A stretch of 64,000 nucleotides of DNA. Source: Parasedimentitalea maritima. Lineage in GTDB: Bacteria; Pseudomonadota; Alphaproteobacteria; Rhodobacterales; Rhodobacteraceae. The notes below the pieces were generated by a model. It did no database searches. It saw nothing but the letters and a program-made list of their open reading frames with translations, and was not told the DNA's origin. The DNA is taken from NCBI RefSeq assembly GCF_005771405.1, contig NZ_VAUA01000009.1, positions 1 to 64,000 of the forward strand. The letters run 5' to 3'. Positions 1 to 8,963 of the stretch are shown one piece after another (position 1 is the first letter of the stretch; every line of letters begins with the position of its first letter). Both the position numbers and the translations under genes were made by a program.

Positions 1-481
1 TATGCACAGGTTGATCCATCGAATGAACCAAACCGCCCACATATCTCTTCAGATATATAATTTGTCAAAGAGCAAGAGACAAAAACCAAACAGATGCGCC
101 AATCTCTCAGCGCGCCCGCCTAACCCCGTATCTCCATCCCCGTCTCTCCGAGGCGTCCCACTGTCTCTCCAGCGTGTCCCTCCGTCTCTCCGAAGCGTCT
201 CTAGCAGCGCCTCAGCGCCGCCGGTAAGGGGGGTTCTAGGGTGAGTACGAAGAACCCGCAACACTAAAATCACAAAATTACGAAGTTTCTTAACCCCAAC
301 CACTCAATCTCAACAAAAACAAAGACTTAAAGGGGGGAAAGGTCAGAAATCCTGACACAACTTTCAACCCAAAATCCGCCAAGCAACACAAATCCAACCC
401 CACAATCCTACCATCTAGTACAATCCACAGACCTATCCACAGACTCAACTCAAGAAAACAACAAAAACGAGTCGGAATATG
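1..481. other. Gene-free left end with short repeats
   Basis: I see no convincing gene here. The open frames on both strands are low-complexity reads through repeats. It holds three 21-bp tandem units (142-204), a repeated TCCACAGAC (424-442) and a 12-bp direct repeat AAAACGAGTCGG at 464-475 and 484-495. The second 12-bp copy overlaps the last codons of the flavin reductase gene. The stretch 250-480 is AT-rich compared with the neighbouring genes. Confidence 0.6.
142..204. repeat. Three 21-bp tandem repeats
   Basis: GTCTCTCC recurs at 142, 163 and 184, exactly 21 bp apart, each time followed by a related C/G-rich half. Units 1 and 3 also share CGARGCGT. No protein in any frame explains it. 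Confidence 0.75.
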
Positions 482-1021
482 TCAAAACGAGTCGGTATGT
501 TGGATGTAGGCGCTAAAATCCTTCAGGAAGGCCTCGATAGCCGAGGCGTTCTCTTCGGTCTCTAATGTGCGCCGTACATCCCGTGGGGTTTGCGACATCA
601 GTGGGAACTGCACAAACAACTCCGCATTGAACCTCTGTGATACCGTGCCTAGCACCAACCGTAGCGAAGCCAGCATATCCAAGCCGCGATGTGAGGCATG
701 CGCCAGAACAATTGGCTTTGCGATGATCCCGTCGCCTGACACCAGCCAATCTATCGCATTCTTCAATCCACCGGGGATGCACCGGACATGCTCAGGGCTG
801 GCCACAATGATCCCCTCGGCCTGACGCACGGCTGAAATGAACTCGCTCGCCAATGCCGGAGTATTCTCACTTTCACGGTCAGGAGAGAATATCGGCAAGT
901 CGGCCAGCCCATGAAAAAGCTCCAGTTCAATATCAAGTGGAGCCAGCCGGCAGAAACATTCCAGCATCGCTGTGTTGGTTGAAGCAGCGCGTGCACTTCC
1001 AAAGAGAGCAAGAAGCTTCAT
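482..1021 (-). CDS. NAD(P)H-dependent FMN reductase family protein
   Basis: This is a flavodoxin-fold reductase of the NADPH-dependent FMN reductase family, about 179 residues, a normal length. The N-terminus MKLLALFGSARAAS gives the GSxR phosphate-binding loop for FMN, and the middle holds the family signature ASPEHVRCIPGGLKNAIDW, where many members have a Y-N-x-x-x-P-G-x-L-K-N loop. The likely role is flavin or quinone reduction with NAD(P)H in the cytoplasm. I start it at 1021, because GGGA lies 6 nt upstream; an in-frame ATG two codons earlier (1027) is also possible, and a longer upstream extension has no family similarity. It follows the LysR gene in the same direction, 113 bp downstream, and may be its target. 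The natural substrate cannot be read from the sequence. Confidence 0.8.
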   Translation of the reverse strand: MKLLALFGSARAASTNTAMLECFCRLAPLDIELELFHGLADLPIFSPDRESENTPALASEFISAVRQAEGIIVASPEHVRCIPGGLKNAIDWLVSGDGIIAKPIVLAHASHRGLDMLASLRLVLGTVSQRFNAELFVQFPLMSQTPRDVRRTLETEENASAIEAFLKDFSAYIQHTDSF

Positions 1022-1134
1022 CGCCATTCCCAACCAGAGCTGTTCATGGGCAGCGTGTCTTTCATTTGGCTTTGCATTGGTCCTCCTTTGGCAAGGGCTA
1101 AAACAAAGCGAAGCTACCAACCGAGGACATGGGG

Positions 1135-2004
1135 TCAATGGCAGGTAAACAGATCAGCGTGCTCTTTGAACCAGGGTAATAGTACCCCCTTGAAGGCAGC
1201 CAGTTTGCCCGCATGTTGCAGATCTCGGTGGCTGAGCATCCAGATTGGAGCATATGGGGTTGTTGGTACCTGCGGCAGGGGCACCAGTCCAGGGGTCGCT
1301 CGCGCCAGGAATAAGGGCAGTCGCAAGGCCCCCATTCCAGCCTGCGCCGCTGCGATCAGGGCAACCATATCATCAAACCGACCACGGATGCGCGCATTGG
1401 GGTAGCAGGCCAGTGCTGCTTTGGGGGCGGCGGCGTGTTCTGAGAATAGAACCCAGTCTAACGGTGCACTTGGATCCTCAGAAGCGCGCCGTGCCAGCTC
1501 GGGCGTGGCGTAACAGGCACTGCGTTGATCACAAAGCCGCCGCCCAACCAGAGTATCACCGGGTTCAGCGCTGATCCGAATGGCCAAATCTGCTTCACGT
1601 CGGGTCAGGTCCAGCAGGTCGTTGCTGGCTTTTACTCTTAATTCTATTTCTGGATAGCGCAGGGTGAATTCAGCCAGCAAAGGGGCCAGCTGTGCCTGTA
1701 TCAATAGTTGCGGTGCAGTTAGGGTAAAGGGGCCAGACAAGGACCGATCCTGCCCTGCCAGCTGGCGCAACAGTTGATGCTCCTGTTGTTCCATCTGCTC
1801 CGCTGCGTCCGCCATACTATGGGCCTGCGCTGTAGGCAGGTACCCATCGGGGTGGCGCTCAAACAGCGATTGGCCCAACATGTCTTCGGCCCTCTGCACC
1901 CGACGGGCGACTGTGGTATAGGTCACGCCCAACGCTTCACCCGCGCCAGCCAGTGTCCCCGCCCGCACCAGCGCAAGCACCGTGCGCATATCATCCCAGT
2001 TCAC
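1135..2004 (-). CDS. LysR-family transcriptional regulator
   Basis: A LysR-type regulator of about 289 residues. The N-terminal winged helix (roughly residues 1-60) contains GTLAGAGEALGVTYTTVARRVQRAEDMLGQSLFER, the usual recognition region, followed by a linker helix and a substrate-binding domain. I start it at the GTG at 2004 (VNWDDM), where the family's conserved N-terminus begins. An upstream ATG at 2031 would place the coding sequence over the strong palindrome at 2015-2043, which more likely is this regulator's own operator. It is divergent from the DUF1330 gene at 2108 and upstream of the flavin reductase gene. It probably controls one or both. The effector is unknown. Confidence 0.85.
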   Translation of the reverse strand: MNWDDMRTVLALVRAGTLAGAGEALGVTYTTVARRVQRAEDMLGQSLFERHPDGYLPTAQAHSMADAAEQMEQQEHQLLRQLAGQDRSLSGPFTLTAPQLLIQAQLAPLLAEFTLRYPEIELRVKASNDLLDLTRREADLAIRISAEPGDTLVGRRLCDQRSACYATPELARRASEDPSAPLDWVLFSEHAAAPKAALACYPNARIRGRFDDMVALIAAAQAGMGALRLPLFLARATPGLVPLPQVPTTPYAPIWMLSHRDLQHAGKLAAFKGVLLPWFKEHADLFTCH

Positions 2005-2014
2005 CTGCACCCAA

Positions 2015-2043
2015 GCATTTACGCATGTCATGCGTGCAAATGC
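2015..2043. promoter_or_regulatory. Palindromic operator between divergent genes
   Basis: ACGCATG (2021-2027), one T, then CATGCGT (2029-2035) form a perfect 7-bp inverted repeat. It is extended by outer arms GCATTT (2015-2020) and AAATGC (2038-2043), with a 2-nt bulge on the right. It lies between the LysR start (2004) and the DUF1330 gene (2108), the normal place for a LysR binding site. Confidence 0.65.
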
Positions 2044-2107
2044 ACGTGTTTTCGTTTGCCGCACTTCCTTCCATGTATGCCGTGTCATTCAAACACGGAG
2101 CTTCAAA

Positions 2108-2389
2108 ATGGTTTATGCCTACGCAAACATTATCGTAACTGCGCCTGAGTCACTGGCCGCTTACAAGGAAAAGGCAGGCGACGCGCTGTCCAAACATGGT
2201 GGCCGCGTTGTACAGGCCACCCCTCAGCAAACTGTGCTTGAAGGTACTCGCAGCGAAACGGGTCTTGGTGCCATTCTGGAATTTGAAACAGCCGACGCCG
2301 CAAAAGCCTGGATCAATGACCCTGAACTATCTGAGGTACACGCCCTGCGCCGCGGCGCAGGCAAAAGCACCGTAACCCTGATGGCGTGA
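2108..2389 (+). CDS. DUF1330 family protein
   Basis: A 93-residue protein beginning MVYAYANIIVTAPESLAAYKEKAG, typical of the DUF1330 family of small dimeric alpha+beta-barrel (ferredoxin-like) proteins. Family members have no firmly assigned reaction. The start at 2108 has GGAG about 8 nt upstream; the frame is open further upstream but that part overlaps the LysR control region and is not family-like. It is divergent from the LysR gene and shares its palindromic control region, so it is the best candidate target. Two hairpins follow the stop. Confidence is high for family, low for role. Confidence 0.85.
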   Translation: MVYAYANIIVTAPESLAAYKEKAGDALSKHGGRVVQATPQQTVLEGTRSETGLGAILEFETADAAKAWINDPELSEVHALRRGAGKSTVTLMA

Positions 2390-2428
2390 CCTCCGCGCCC
2401 TGTTGACAGGCCAATGAGGGCCACCCCT

Positions 2429-2491
2429 GCGCCGCGCGTCAGCGCGGCGCTACTAGAAATACGGGCGCGGAACCATTGGTTCCGCGCCCGC
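2429..2491. terminator. Two hairpins between convergent genes
   Basis: GCGCCGCG/CGCGGCGC (2429-2450) and a longer stem GGGCGCGGAACCA/TTCCGCGCCC (2463-2491) followed on the plus strand by TTGTTTC. They lie between the ends of the DUF1330 gene and fdhA, and probably terminate transcription from one or both sides. Confidence 0.7.
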
Positions 2492-2517
2492 CTTGTTTCA
2501 TAAAACTGGACCGCAAC

Positions 2518-5295
2518 TCACTCTGCCGCGATCTGCCCTTCGGCTTTTTCCACACGCACCGCAGCGAATTTGAATTCGGGGATCTTACCATAGGGGTCAA
2601 TCGCAGGGTTGGTCAGGATATTGGCAGCGGCCTCGACATAGGCAAAAGGTACAAAGACCATATCCTCGGCAATCGCCCGGTCTGCCCGCGCCATGATCTC
2701 GATTGAGCCACGGCGGGTTGATAGTCGCACCATATCGCCCGGCTCAACTCCCATCAGCTTCAATGTTCGTGGGTTCAACGAACAGTTTGCCTCTGGCTCG
2801 ACCGCATCCAGCACTTTGGACCGACGGGTCATCGACCCAGTGTGCCAGTGCTCCAGCTGACGACCAGTGGTCATGATCATCGGATATTCAGCATCAGGCG
2901 CTTCATCCGGCGCAATAACGCTGGCTGGGGTAAACTTCGCCCGCCCTTCGGGACGTGGGAAGCCATCACCAAACACAATCGCCTGACCGGGGTCGGTCTC
3001 GTGCAGCGACGGATAGGTGATCGTCTCAGTCTTCAGACGCTCCCAAGTGATATTGTCCAGCGACTTCATGTTCAGCTTCATCTCGTTGAAGACTTCGCTG
3101 ACATCTGTGTAGCCCCAATTCAGCCCAATACGCTGCGCCAGTTCCGTGGTTATCTTCCAATCCTCACGCGCCTCACCCGGAGGTGCCACCGCTGGACGCA
3201 CCCGCTGAACCTGACGGTTGGTGTTGGAAACCGTGCCGTTCTTTTCATACAGAGTCGAAGCCGGCAGGATGATGTCCGCAAAGTTGGCGGTTTCGGTCAG
3301 GAAGATATCCTGCACAATCATCAGGTCCAGCTTGGCAAAGGCCTCGCGCGCATGGCCTGCGTCCGGGTCTGACATCGCCGGGTTTTCACCCTGAATATAC
3401 ATGCCCTTGATATTGCCTGCATAGACCTGATCAACGATCTCAGTGACGGTCAGCCCCTTCTCGTTCGAGAAATCATCGCTGTCCCAAACATCAGTAAAAG
3501 ATTTGCGAATGCCATCATCCATCACCGACTGATAATCCGGCAGGAACATCGGGATCAAACCCGCATCCGAGGCCCCTTGGACGTTGTTTTGCCCACGCAA
3601 CGGGTGCAGACCGGCACCCGGCTTGCCCACGTTGCCGGTCATTAGCGCCAGCGAAATCAGGCAGCGCGAGTTATCGGTGCCATGAATATGCTGGGAAATG
3701 CCCATACCCCAGAAAATCAACGCCGCTTTGCCATTGGCATAAATCCGGGCAACCCGGCGCAATTGCTCGGGGCTTACGCCACAAATCCCAGACATCGCTT
3801 CAGGGGTGAATTGCGCCAGATGGGCCTTCTCGGCCTCCCAGTTTTCCGTGTACTTCTCAATATAGGCCTCATCATAGAGACCTTCCTCGACAATCACATT
3901 CATGATCGCGTTCAGCATCGACACATCAGCGCCGGGACGGAACTGCACCATCTCTTCGGCAAAACGTCGCATGCCCACGCCGCGCGGATCCATTACAATC
4001 AGCTTGCCACCACGTTTGGTGAACTGCTTGAAATAGGTCGCGGCAACGGGGTGGTTTTCAATCGGGTTCGATCCGATGATGATCGCCACGTCCGAGTTTT
4101 CGATCTCGTTGAAGGTTGCGGTCACCGCGCCAGATCCAACGTTTTCAATCAGCGCCGCAACAGAGGACGCGTGGCACAACCGCGTACAGTGATCGACGTT
4201 GTTGTGCTTGAACCCCTGACGAATGAACTTTTGGAACAGGTAGGCTTCTTCGTTGGTGCACTTGGCCGAACCAAAGCCCGCAACCGAGCGCCCGCCGTGT
4301 TCATCCTTCAATCCTACCAGCCCTTTGGCCGCCAGATCCATCGCCTCTTCCCAAGTTGCCTCACGGAAATGAGTGCCCAGATTACCAGGATCGACGTTCA
4401 ACCCTTTGGGTGGCGCGTCATCACGACGGATCAGCGGTTTGGTCAACCGGTGTGGGTGGTGGATATAGTCAAAGCCAAAGCGGCCCTTAACGCAGAGACG
4501 GCCTTCATTGGCAGGACCATTGATACCTTCGACCAATTTGACCTTGCCGTCTTTGACTTTCAGCGAGACCTTACAACCAACACCGCAGAACGGGCAGACG
4601 CTTTCGGTTTCACTGTCGAAATCCTTGGAATCCCCCTGCCCGGCGTCATCCAGTACTGCGGATGGCATCAGCGCCCCAGTTGGGCAGGCCTGCACACATT
4701 CGCCGCAGGCCACACAGGAGGATTGACCCATCGGATCTGCGACATCAAACACCGGATAGGCATCATGACCACGACCGGCCATGCCAATCACGTCATTGAC
4801 TTGCACTTCACGGCAAGCCTGCACACAGAGATTACAGGAAATACAGGCGTCCAGGTTCACCGACATGGCAACATGAGTGTCATCCAGCAGCGGAATACGG
4901 GCTTTTTCAAGCTTGGGGAAGCGTGACTCCGAAACCCCGTTCAGCTCGGCCATGTCCCACAGGTGGCTGGATTTATCATGCGCCTCTTCCTGTTTGGGTT
5001 GGTCTGCGACCAGCAGTTCCATCACCATTTTGCGGGCACCTTCGGCGCGGGCGTTATTCGTGGTAACAACCATGCCTTCGGCAGGTTCACGAATACAGGA
5101 CGCCGCCAGCACACGCTCGCCCTCAATCTCAACCATACAGGCGCGGCAATTGCCGTCAGGACGGTAACCCTGCGCTGGCTTGTGGCACAGATGCGGGATC
5201 TTCAATCCACGCCCATTGGCCACTTCCCAAATGCTCATGCCTGCTTCGGCGGTGACTTCTTTGCCATCGAGGGTAAAGGTGATCGAATTGCTCAT
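2518..5295 (-). CDS. fdhA: NAD-dependent formate dehydrogenase, alpha subunit
   Basis: The catalytic subunit (925 residues) oxidises formate to CO2 at a molybdenum or tungsten bis-MGD cofactor. In order: a plant-type [2Fe-2S] domain (C37, C50, C53, C67); two ferredoxin-like [4Fe-4S] sites (C151/154/157/161 and C194/197/200/204); a further [4Fe-4S] site (C234, C237, C241, C268); then the molybdopterin oxidoreductase domains. The metal ligand is most likely Cys374 in DHCTRLCHASS, so this is a cysteine, not selenocysteine, enzyme. The His-Cys3 cluster motif found in NuoG-like relatives is absent around residues 90-130. It lies 3 nt after fdhB. The pairing with a fused beta subunit resembles the soluble FDH1 type of methylotrophs. 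No fdhD-like accessory gene is visible nearby. Confidence 0.93.
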   Translation of the reverse strand: MSNSITFTLDGKEVTAEAGMSIWEVANGRGLKIPHLCHKPAQGYRPDGNCRACMVEIEGERVLAASCIREPAEGMVVTTNNARAEGARKMVMELLVADQPKQEEAHDKSSHLWDMAELNGVSESRFPKLEKARIPLLDDTHVAMSVNLDACISCNLCVQACREVQVNDVIGMAGRGHDAYPVFDVADPMGQSSCVACGECVQACPTGALMPSAVLDDAGQGDSKDFDSETESVCPFCGVGCKVSLKVKDGKVKLVEGINGPANEGRLCVKGRFGFDYIHHPHRLTKPLIRRDDAPPKGLNVDPGNLGTHFREATWEEAMDLAAKGLVGLKDEHGGRSVAGFGSAKCTNEEAYLFQKFIRQGFKHNNVDHCTRLCHASSVAALIENVGSGAVTATFNEIENSDVAIIIGSNPIENHPVAATYFKQFTKRGGKLIVMDPRGVGMRRFAEEMVQFRPGADVSMLNAIMNVIVEEGLYDEAYIEKYTENWEAEKAHLAQFTPEAMSGICGVSPEQLRRVARIYANGKAALIFWGMGISQHIHGTDNSRCLISLALMTGNVGKPGAGLHPLRGQNNVQGASDAGLIPMFLPDYQSVMDDGIRKSFTDVWDSDDFSNEKGLTVTEIVDQVYAGNIKGMYIQGENPAMSDPDAGHAREAFAKLDLMIVQDIFLTETANFADIILPASTLYEKNGTVSNTNRQVQRVRPAVAPPGEAREDWKITTELAQRIGLNWGYTDVSEVFNEMKLNMKSLDNITWERLKTETITYPSLHETDPGQAIVFGDGFPRPEGRAKFTPASVIAPDEAPDAEYPMIMTTGRQLEHWHTGSMTRRSKVLDAVEPEANCSLNPRTLKLMGVEPGDMVRLSTRRGSIEIMARADRAIAEDMVFVPFAYVEAAANILTNPAIDPYGKIPEFKFAAVRVEKAEGQIAAE

Positions 5296-5298
5296 GGC

Positions 5299-6987
5299 TT
5301 ATACCTCGTCCGGGAAATGTTTCATGGTCAGGCGGATCGGGTTCGGTGCGGCCTGTCCCAAGCCACAGATCGAGGCATCCACCATGGTTGTGCTCAGCTC
5401 TTCCAACAGATCCTGATCCCACTTGGGCGCGTTCATCAGTTTGACCGCTTTTTCGCAACCAACGCGGCACGGGGTACACTGGCCACAGCTTTCATCTTCA
5501 AAGAACCGCAACATGTTCAGGGCCGCATCACGGGCAGAGTCCTGGTCAGACAAAACCACCACAGCGGCTGACCCGATAAAGGTGTCATGCGGCTGCAGTG
5601 TGTCAAAGTCGAGCGGCACATCATGCATCGAGGCTGGCAACAGACCCGACGATGGTCCACCCGGCTGGTAGGCCTTGAACACATGACCTTCCAGCATTCC
5701 ACCGCAGGCCTCGATGATATCGGTGATGGTTGAGCCGGCTGGCAGCAGATGCACGCCGGGGTTCTGGACGCGACCTGATACAGAATACGACCGCAGCCCT
5801 GTGCGACCGTTTTTTTCCACCGCGTTCAGACACTCTGGCCCTTCGCGGTTGATCTTGGCGATCCACAGCAGGGTTTCAACATTGTGCACCAGAGTCGGGC
5901 GACCAAAAATGCCCACCTGCGCCACAAATGGCGGCCGGTGACGCGGCATGCCGCGCTTGCCCTCGATGCTTTCAATCATCGCGCTTTCTTCACCGCAGAT
6001 ATAGGCCCCTGCCCCACGACGCAGATCGATATAGCCTTCCTCGACAAGACCAGCCTGTTCCAGCGCTTTGATCTCAGTCGCGAGGATTTCCAACACCGCC
6101 GGATATTCATCGCGCATATAGATGAATGCTTTTTCAGCTTCGACAGCCCAGGCCGCGATCAGCATGCCCTCCAAGAACAAATGTGGCGTACGCTCCAGAT
6201 AATAGCGATCCTTAAACGTGCCCGGTTCGCCTTCATCGCCGTTCACTGCCAGATAACGAGTGCCCGCATTGGCGCGCACAAAACCCCATTTGGTGCCCGA
6301 CGGAAAACCTGCGCCCCCCAGACCGCGCAAACCGGCCTCTTTGATTTTGGCTTGCACCTCTTCCCAGTCGCCATCCGCGCGCAAAGATTTCAAGGTCGCG
6401 TAGCCACCCTCGGCAACGTAAGCGTCATAGCCCTCATAATCAGGCACATGGGCATGGGTGTCATCCGCAGCAATTGCAGCCTGCACTTTTTCCGGCGTGG
6501 CGTGGTCAATATGGTTGTGACCGATTTCCAGCACCGGCGCGGTATCGCAACGGCCCATGCAGGGCGCGCGCAGAACCCGAACCTGACTTTCGTCCAACCC
6601 GTCCTTCAGCGCCTGTTGCAACTGTTCAGCACCGGCCAACTCGCAGGACAGTGAATCGCAGACCCGAATGGTCAGTGCAGGCGGAGGCGTTTCATCTTCG
6701 CGCACCACATCAAAATGGGCATAAAAACTGGCAACCTCATAGATCTCGGCCTGACCCGTGCGCATTTCCTCGGCCAAGGCCCGGATATGTGCCGCGCTAA
6801 GGTGGCCATATTCATCCTGTATAAGATGCAGGAATTCGATCAGCAGGTCGCGGCGACGCGGGTTATCACCCAGCAGGCTCTGAACTTCGCCCAGCGCGAT
6901 GTCATCAACCTGACGTCCCTTGGGCGTTTTGCGGCCCTTGCCCTTACCGGACTTCCAAACGCCTTTGCCTTGATCCAATGGTGCCAC
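5299..6987 (-). CDS. fdhB: NAD-dependent formate dehydrogenase, fused NuoE/NuoF-like beta subunit
   Basis: The diaphorase subunit passes electrons from the alpha subunit through FMN to NAD+. It is a natural fusion. The first ~150 residues are NuoE/thioredoxin-like with a [2Fe-2S] site (about C110, C115, C143, C147). Then a linker, and a NuoF domain with the FMN/NADH loop GLGGAGFPSGTKW and, near the C-terminus, the [4Fe-4S] motif ESCGQCTPCRVGCEK. I choose the GTG at 6987, which has GGAG 6 nt upstream, over the TTG at 6999; this gives 562 residues, close to the methylotroph FDH1 beta subunit. It is the first structural gene of the pair and sits about 94 bp after the LysR gene, probably co-transcribed or LysR-controlled. 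Confidence 0.92.
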   Translation of the reverse strand: MAPLDQGKGVWKSGKGKGRKTPKGRQVDDIALGEVQSLLGDNPRRRDLLIEFLHLIQDEYGHLSAAHIRALAEEMRTGQAEIYEVASFYAHFDVVREDETPPPALTIRVCDSLSCELAGAEQLQQALKDGLDESQVRVLRAPCMGRCDTAPVLEIGHNHIDHATPEKVQAAIAADDTHAHVPDYEGYDAYVAEGGYATLKSLRADGDWEEVQAKIKEAGLRGLGGAGFPSGTKWGFVRANAGTRYLAVNGDEGEPGTFKDRYYLERTPHLFLEGMLIAAWAVEAEKAFIYMRDEYPAVLEILATEIKALEQAGLVEEGYIDLRRGAGAYICGEESAMIESIEGKRGMPRHRPPFVAQVGIFGRPTLVHNVETLLWIAKINREGPECLNAVEKNGRTGLRSYSVSGRVQNPGVHLLPAGSTITDIIEACGGMLEGHVFKAYQPGGPSSGLLPASMHDVPLDFDTLQPHDTFIGSAAVVVLSDQDSARDAALNMLRFFEDESCGQCTPCRVGCEKAVKLMNAPKWDQDLLEELSTTMVDASICGLGQAAPNPIRLTMKHFPDEV

Positions 6988-7081
6988 GGTGATCTCCAAT
7001 TCGCACGAGTCTTTCCAAGCGGAATGTCATCAGGAATGAATATCGTCAAATCTGAAAATCCAAAGGCACAATAACGAATGC

Positions 7082-7969
7082 TTATCGTGAAAAACCGGCA
7101 ACCAGCTGCTTCAAGGCCCGCACGGTGGTCAACTCCGGTGTTCGGTCCAAAGTCGCTATACAAATCGGCTTTGCCTGCTCAGGCTCAATCAGCGTCAACA
7201 CCCGTGTCCCCCCCAGATCGCCCAGGGCATCGACCAGCGCCAATGGTAGGATCGTCGCCGTAGACCCAGCCCGCGCCATCACCATCGACGTCATGAACCC
7301 ATTGGATTCAGATACAATTTTTGGTGTCAGCCCAAGATCATCGAAAACCCGGTCCAGAATGCGCCGGTTCTGCATCTGTGGATCCAGCAAGCTCAACGGC
7401 AATTTAGCGGCCTCTGCCCAGCTGATGGAACCGTCGAACCCGGACACCATCTCTGTTGGTGCGAGCAGAACATAGGCTTCTTCATACAACTGTATGATAT
7501 TGACCAGATCACGGCCCAGACTGTCATCATAAGTGATGCCAGCGTCGATTGTCCCATCATACAGCCGTTGCTGGATAGACAGCGACGTGGTCACCTCCAC
7601 CCGCGCCAATATACGTGGGTGTTGGGCCAACACCTGATCAACCAGCTGCGCAGCATAGGCCGTAGCTGTGGGCACCACCCCCAGCACCAAGGTCCCGGAC
7701 ACCTCACCACGACTGGCAGCAATTTCTTGTTCCAGCGCTTTGACATCGTCCAAAATGCTCCGCGACCGTTGCAGGATCATCTGTCCTTCTTCGGTCAATC
7801 CCTGAAAACGATTGGCACGCCGTACAATTGAAACCCCCAGTCGCTCTTCCAGGTTGCGTATCCGCATGGAAAATGCCGGTTGTGACATGCCGCAATCCTG
7901 CGCGGCCTTGGCAAAATGCTGGTGTCGCGCCAGCGCGCTCAGCAGCTGCATGTCTTTCAGCTCAATCAT
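7082..7969 (-). CDS. LysR-family regulator upstream of formate dehydrogenase genes
   Basis: A 295-residue LysR protein. The N-terminal helix-turn-helix reads HFAKAAQDCGMSQPAFSMRIRNLEERLG, followed by a linker helix and a two-lobed effector-binding domain. There are two adjacent ATGs; I start at 7969 because the purine-rich AAAAAAGG then lies 6 nt upstream. It is in the same orientation as fdhB and fdhA and directly upstream, so regulation of formate oxidation is the natural inference (LysR regulators named FdsR serve this role in other formate-oxidising bacteria). The effector is not known. It is divergent from the response regulator at 8191. Confidence 0.85.
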   Translation of the reverse strand: MIELKDMQLLSALARHQHFAKAAQDCGMSQPAFSMRIRNLEERLGVSIVRRANRFQGLTEEGQMILQRSRSILDDVKALEQEIAASRGEVSGTLVLGVVPTATAYAAQLVDQVLAQHPRILARVEVTTSLSIQQRLYDGTIDAGITYDDSLGRDLVNIIQLYEEAYVLLAPTEMVSGFDGSISWAEAAKLPLSLLDPQMQNRRILDRVFDDLGLTPKIVSESNGFMTSMVMARAGSTATILPLALVDALGDLGGTRVLTLIEPEQAKPICIATLDRTPELTTVRALKQLVAGFSR

Positions 7970-8052
7970 CATAGACCTTTTTTCGGTTTGCCACATCTTG
8001 GCGTTGGATCGGACAAATGAACAGGGCAAAGGCACTCAATCGACAATCAGAA

Positions 8053-8073
8053 GCGGGGGCTGTCTGCCCCCGC
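8053..8073. terminator. GC-rich hairpin in divergent intergenic region
   Basis: GCGGGGG and CCCCCGC enclose a 7-nt loop, followed by CACCCCCGAGGATATTTTT. This resembles a dispersed roseobacter intergenic repeat. It lies between two divergent genes, so a terminator role is uncertain. Confidence 0.4.
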
Positions 8074-8190
8074 ACCCCCGAGGATATTTTTAGCTAGATG
8101 AAGGACCCCAGGCCAATGCCCCCTGCGACCTATGTGGCGGTTTGACCCGCAGGGAGGTTTTGCTAGTCTGCCCCTGCAAGGAGCCTGAAC

Positions 8191-8853
8191 ATGACCCTAT
8201 CCGCTGCAGAGATTGCCCCTACCGGCTTTACTTCGGCCTTGATCATCGATGATCACCCGTTGTTTTGCGATGCACTGTTGATGACATTGCAATCGGTAGC
8301 AGGATTGCAGGAGATCGCCACCGCCCCCTGCCTGCAAGAGGCATTGCCGCAGCTCGAACTAGCCCCGGATTTGATTTTGCTGGATCTGAACCTGCCAGAC
8401 GTTCAGGGCTTGGATGGCTTGAAGCAGCTGCGGCGGCTGACCAAGGCCCCTATTCTGGTAATCTCTTCCATGGCCGACAACCGGGTGATCAGCGCCGCGC
8501 TGCATGCTGGCGCCGCCGGGTTTATCCCCAAGCACAGCCAGCGCGAGGTGTTTCGCGCCGCAGTTGATGCCCTGCGCCGGGACGAACGCTTTTTACCTGC
8601 GGGGTATGTGCTGTTGCCAGAACAGCAAGACCAAGGTGGCACCGATGCGCTCAGCCGTTTGCGCAGCTTGACCCAACAACAAGCCCGCATTCTGCGACTG
8701 ATTTGCGAGGGGAAACTAAACAAGCAAATCGCCTTTGACCTGTCGATCGCCGAAACCACGGTCAAGGCCCATGTCACCGCCATTATGCGCAAACTCGCCG
8801 TCCAAAGCCGTACACAGGCTGTGCTGCGGGCCAAGGACGCAGGGTTTCGCTAA
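8191..8853 (+). CDS. NarL/LuxR-type response regulator
   Basis: A 220-residue two-component response regulator. The receiver domain (about residues 15-130) has the acidic pair D20-D21, the phosphoacceptor D65 in LILLDLNLPD and a late Lys in AAGFIPK. The C-terminal LuxR helix-turn-helix (about 155-215) reads LTQQQARILRLICEGKLNKQIA and AETTVKAHVTAIMRKL. It should bind DNA when phosphorylated. It sits just ahead of the FIST gene and hybrid kinase on the same strand, so the kinase at 10139 is the likely partner. The AAGGAGCC just before the ATG is a good ribosome site. Similar regulators (ErbR/AgmR group) accompany FIST and NahK/ErcS'-type genes in pseudomonads. Confidence 0.88.
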   Translation: MTLSAAEIAPTGFTSALIIDDHPLFCDALLMTLQSVAGLQEIATAPCLQEALPQLELAPDLILLDLNLPDVQGLDGLKQLRRLTKAPILVISSMADNRVISAALHAGAAGFIPKHSQREVFRAAVDALRRDERFLPAGYVLLPEQQDQGGTDALSRLRSLTQQQARILRLICEGKLNKQIAFDLSIAETTVKAHVTAIMRKLAVQSRTQAVLRAKDAGFR

Positions 8854-8963
8854 TCTGAACTCTGGATTTTTCTCTCCAAAGCGGCAACGCTATAGCTGTC
8901 GCAACCATAGTCAGAACGAAAGCCCCGAGCCTGAAACACCTCCCCGAAACCTCCCCCTCATTA

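Noticed and set aside
400-480. Replication origin (DnaA-box-like TCCACA words)
   Set aside because: Only partial matches to TTATCCACA, no dnaA, parAB or hemE-type neighbours in view.
3682-4926. Long (414-codon) open frame opposite fdhA
   Set aside because: It lies wholly inside the well-supported fdhA gene on the other strand, has no domain or ribosome site, and long antisense frames are usual in high-GC coding DNA.
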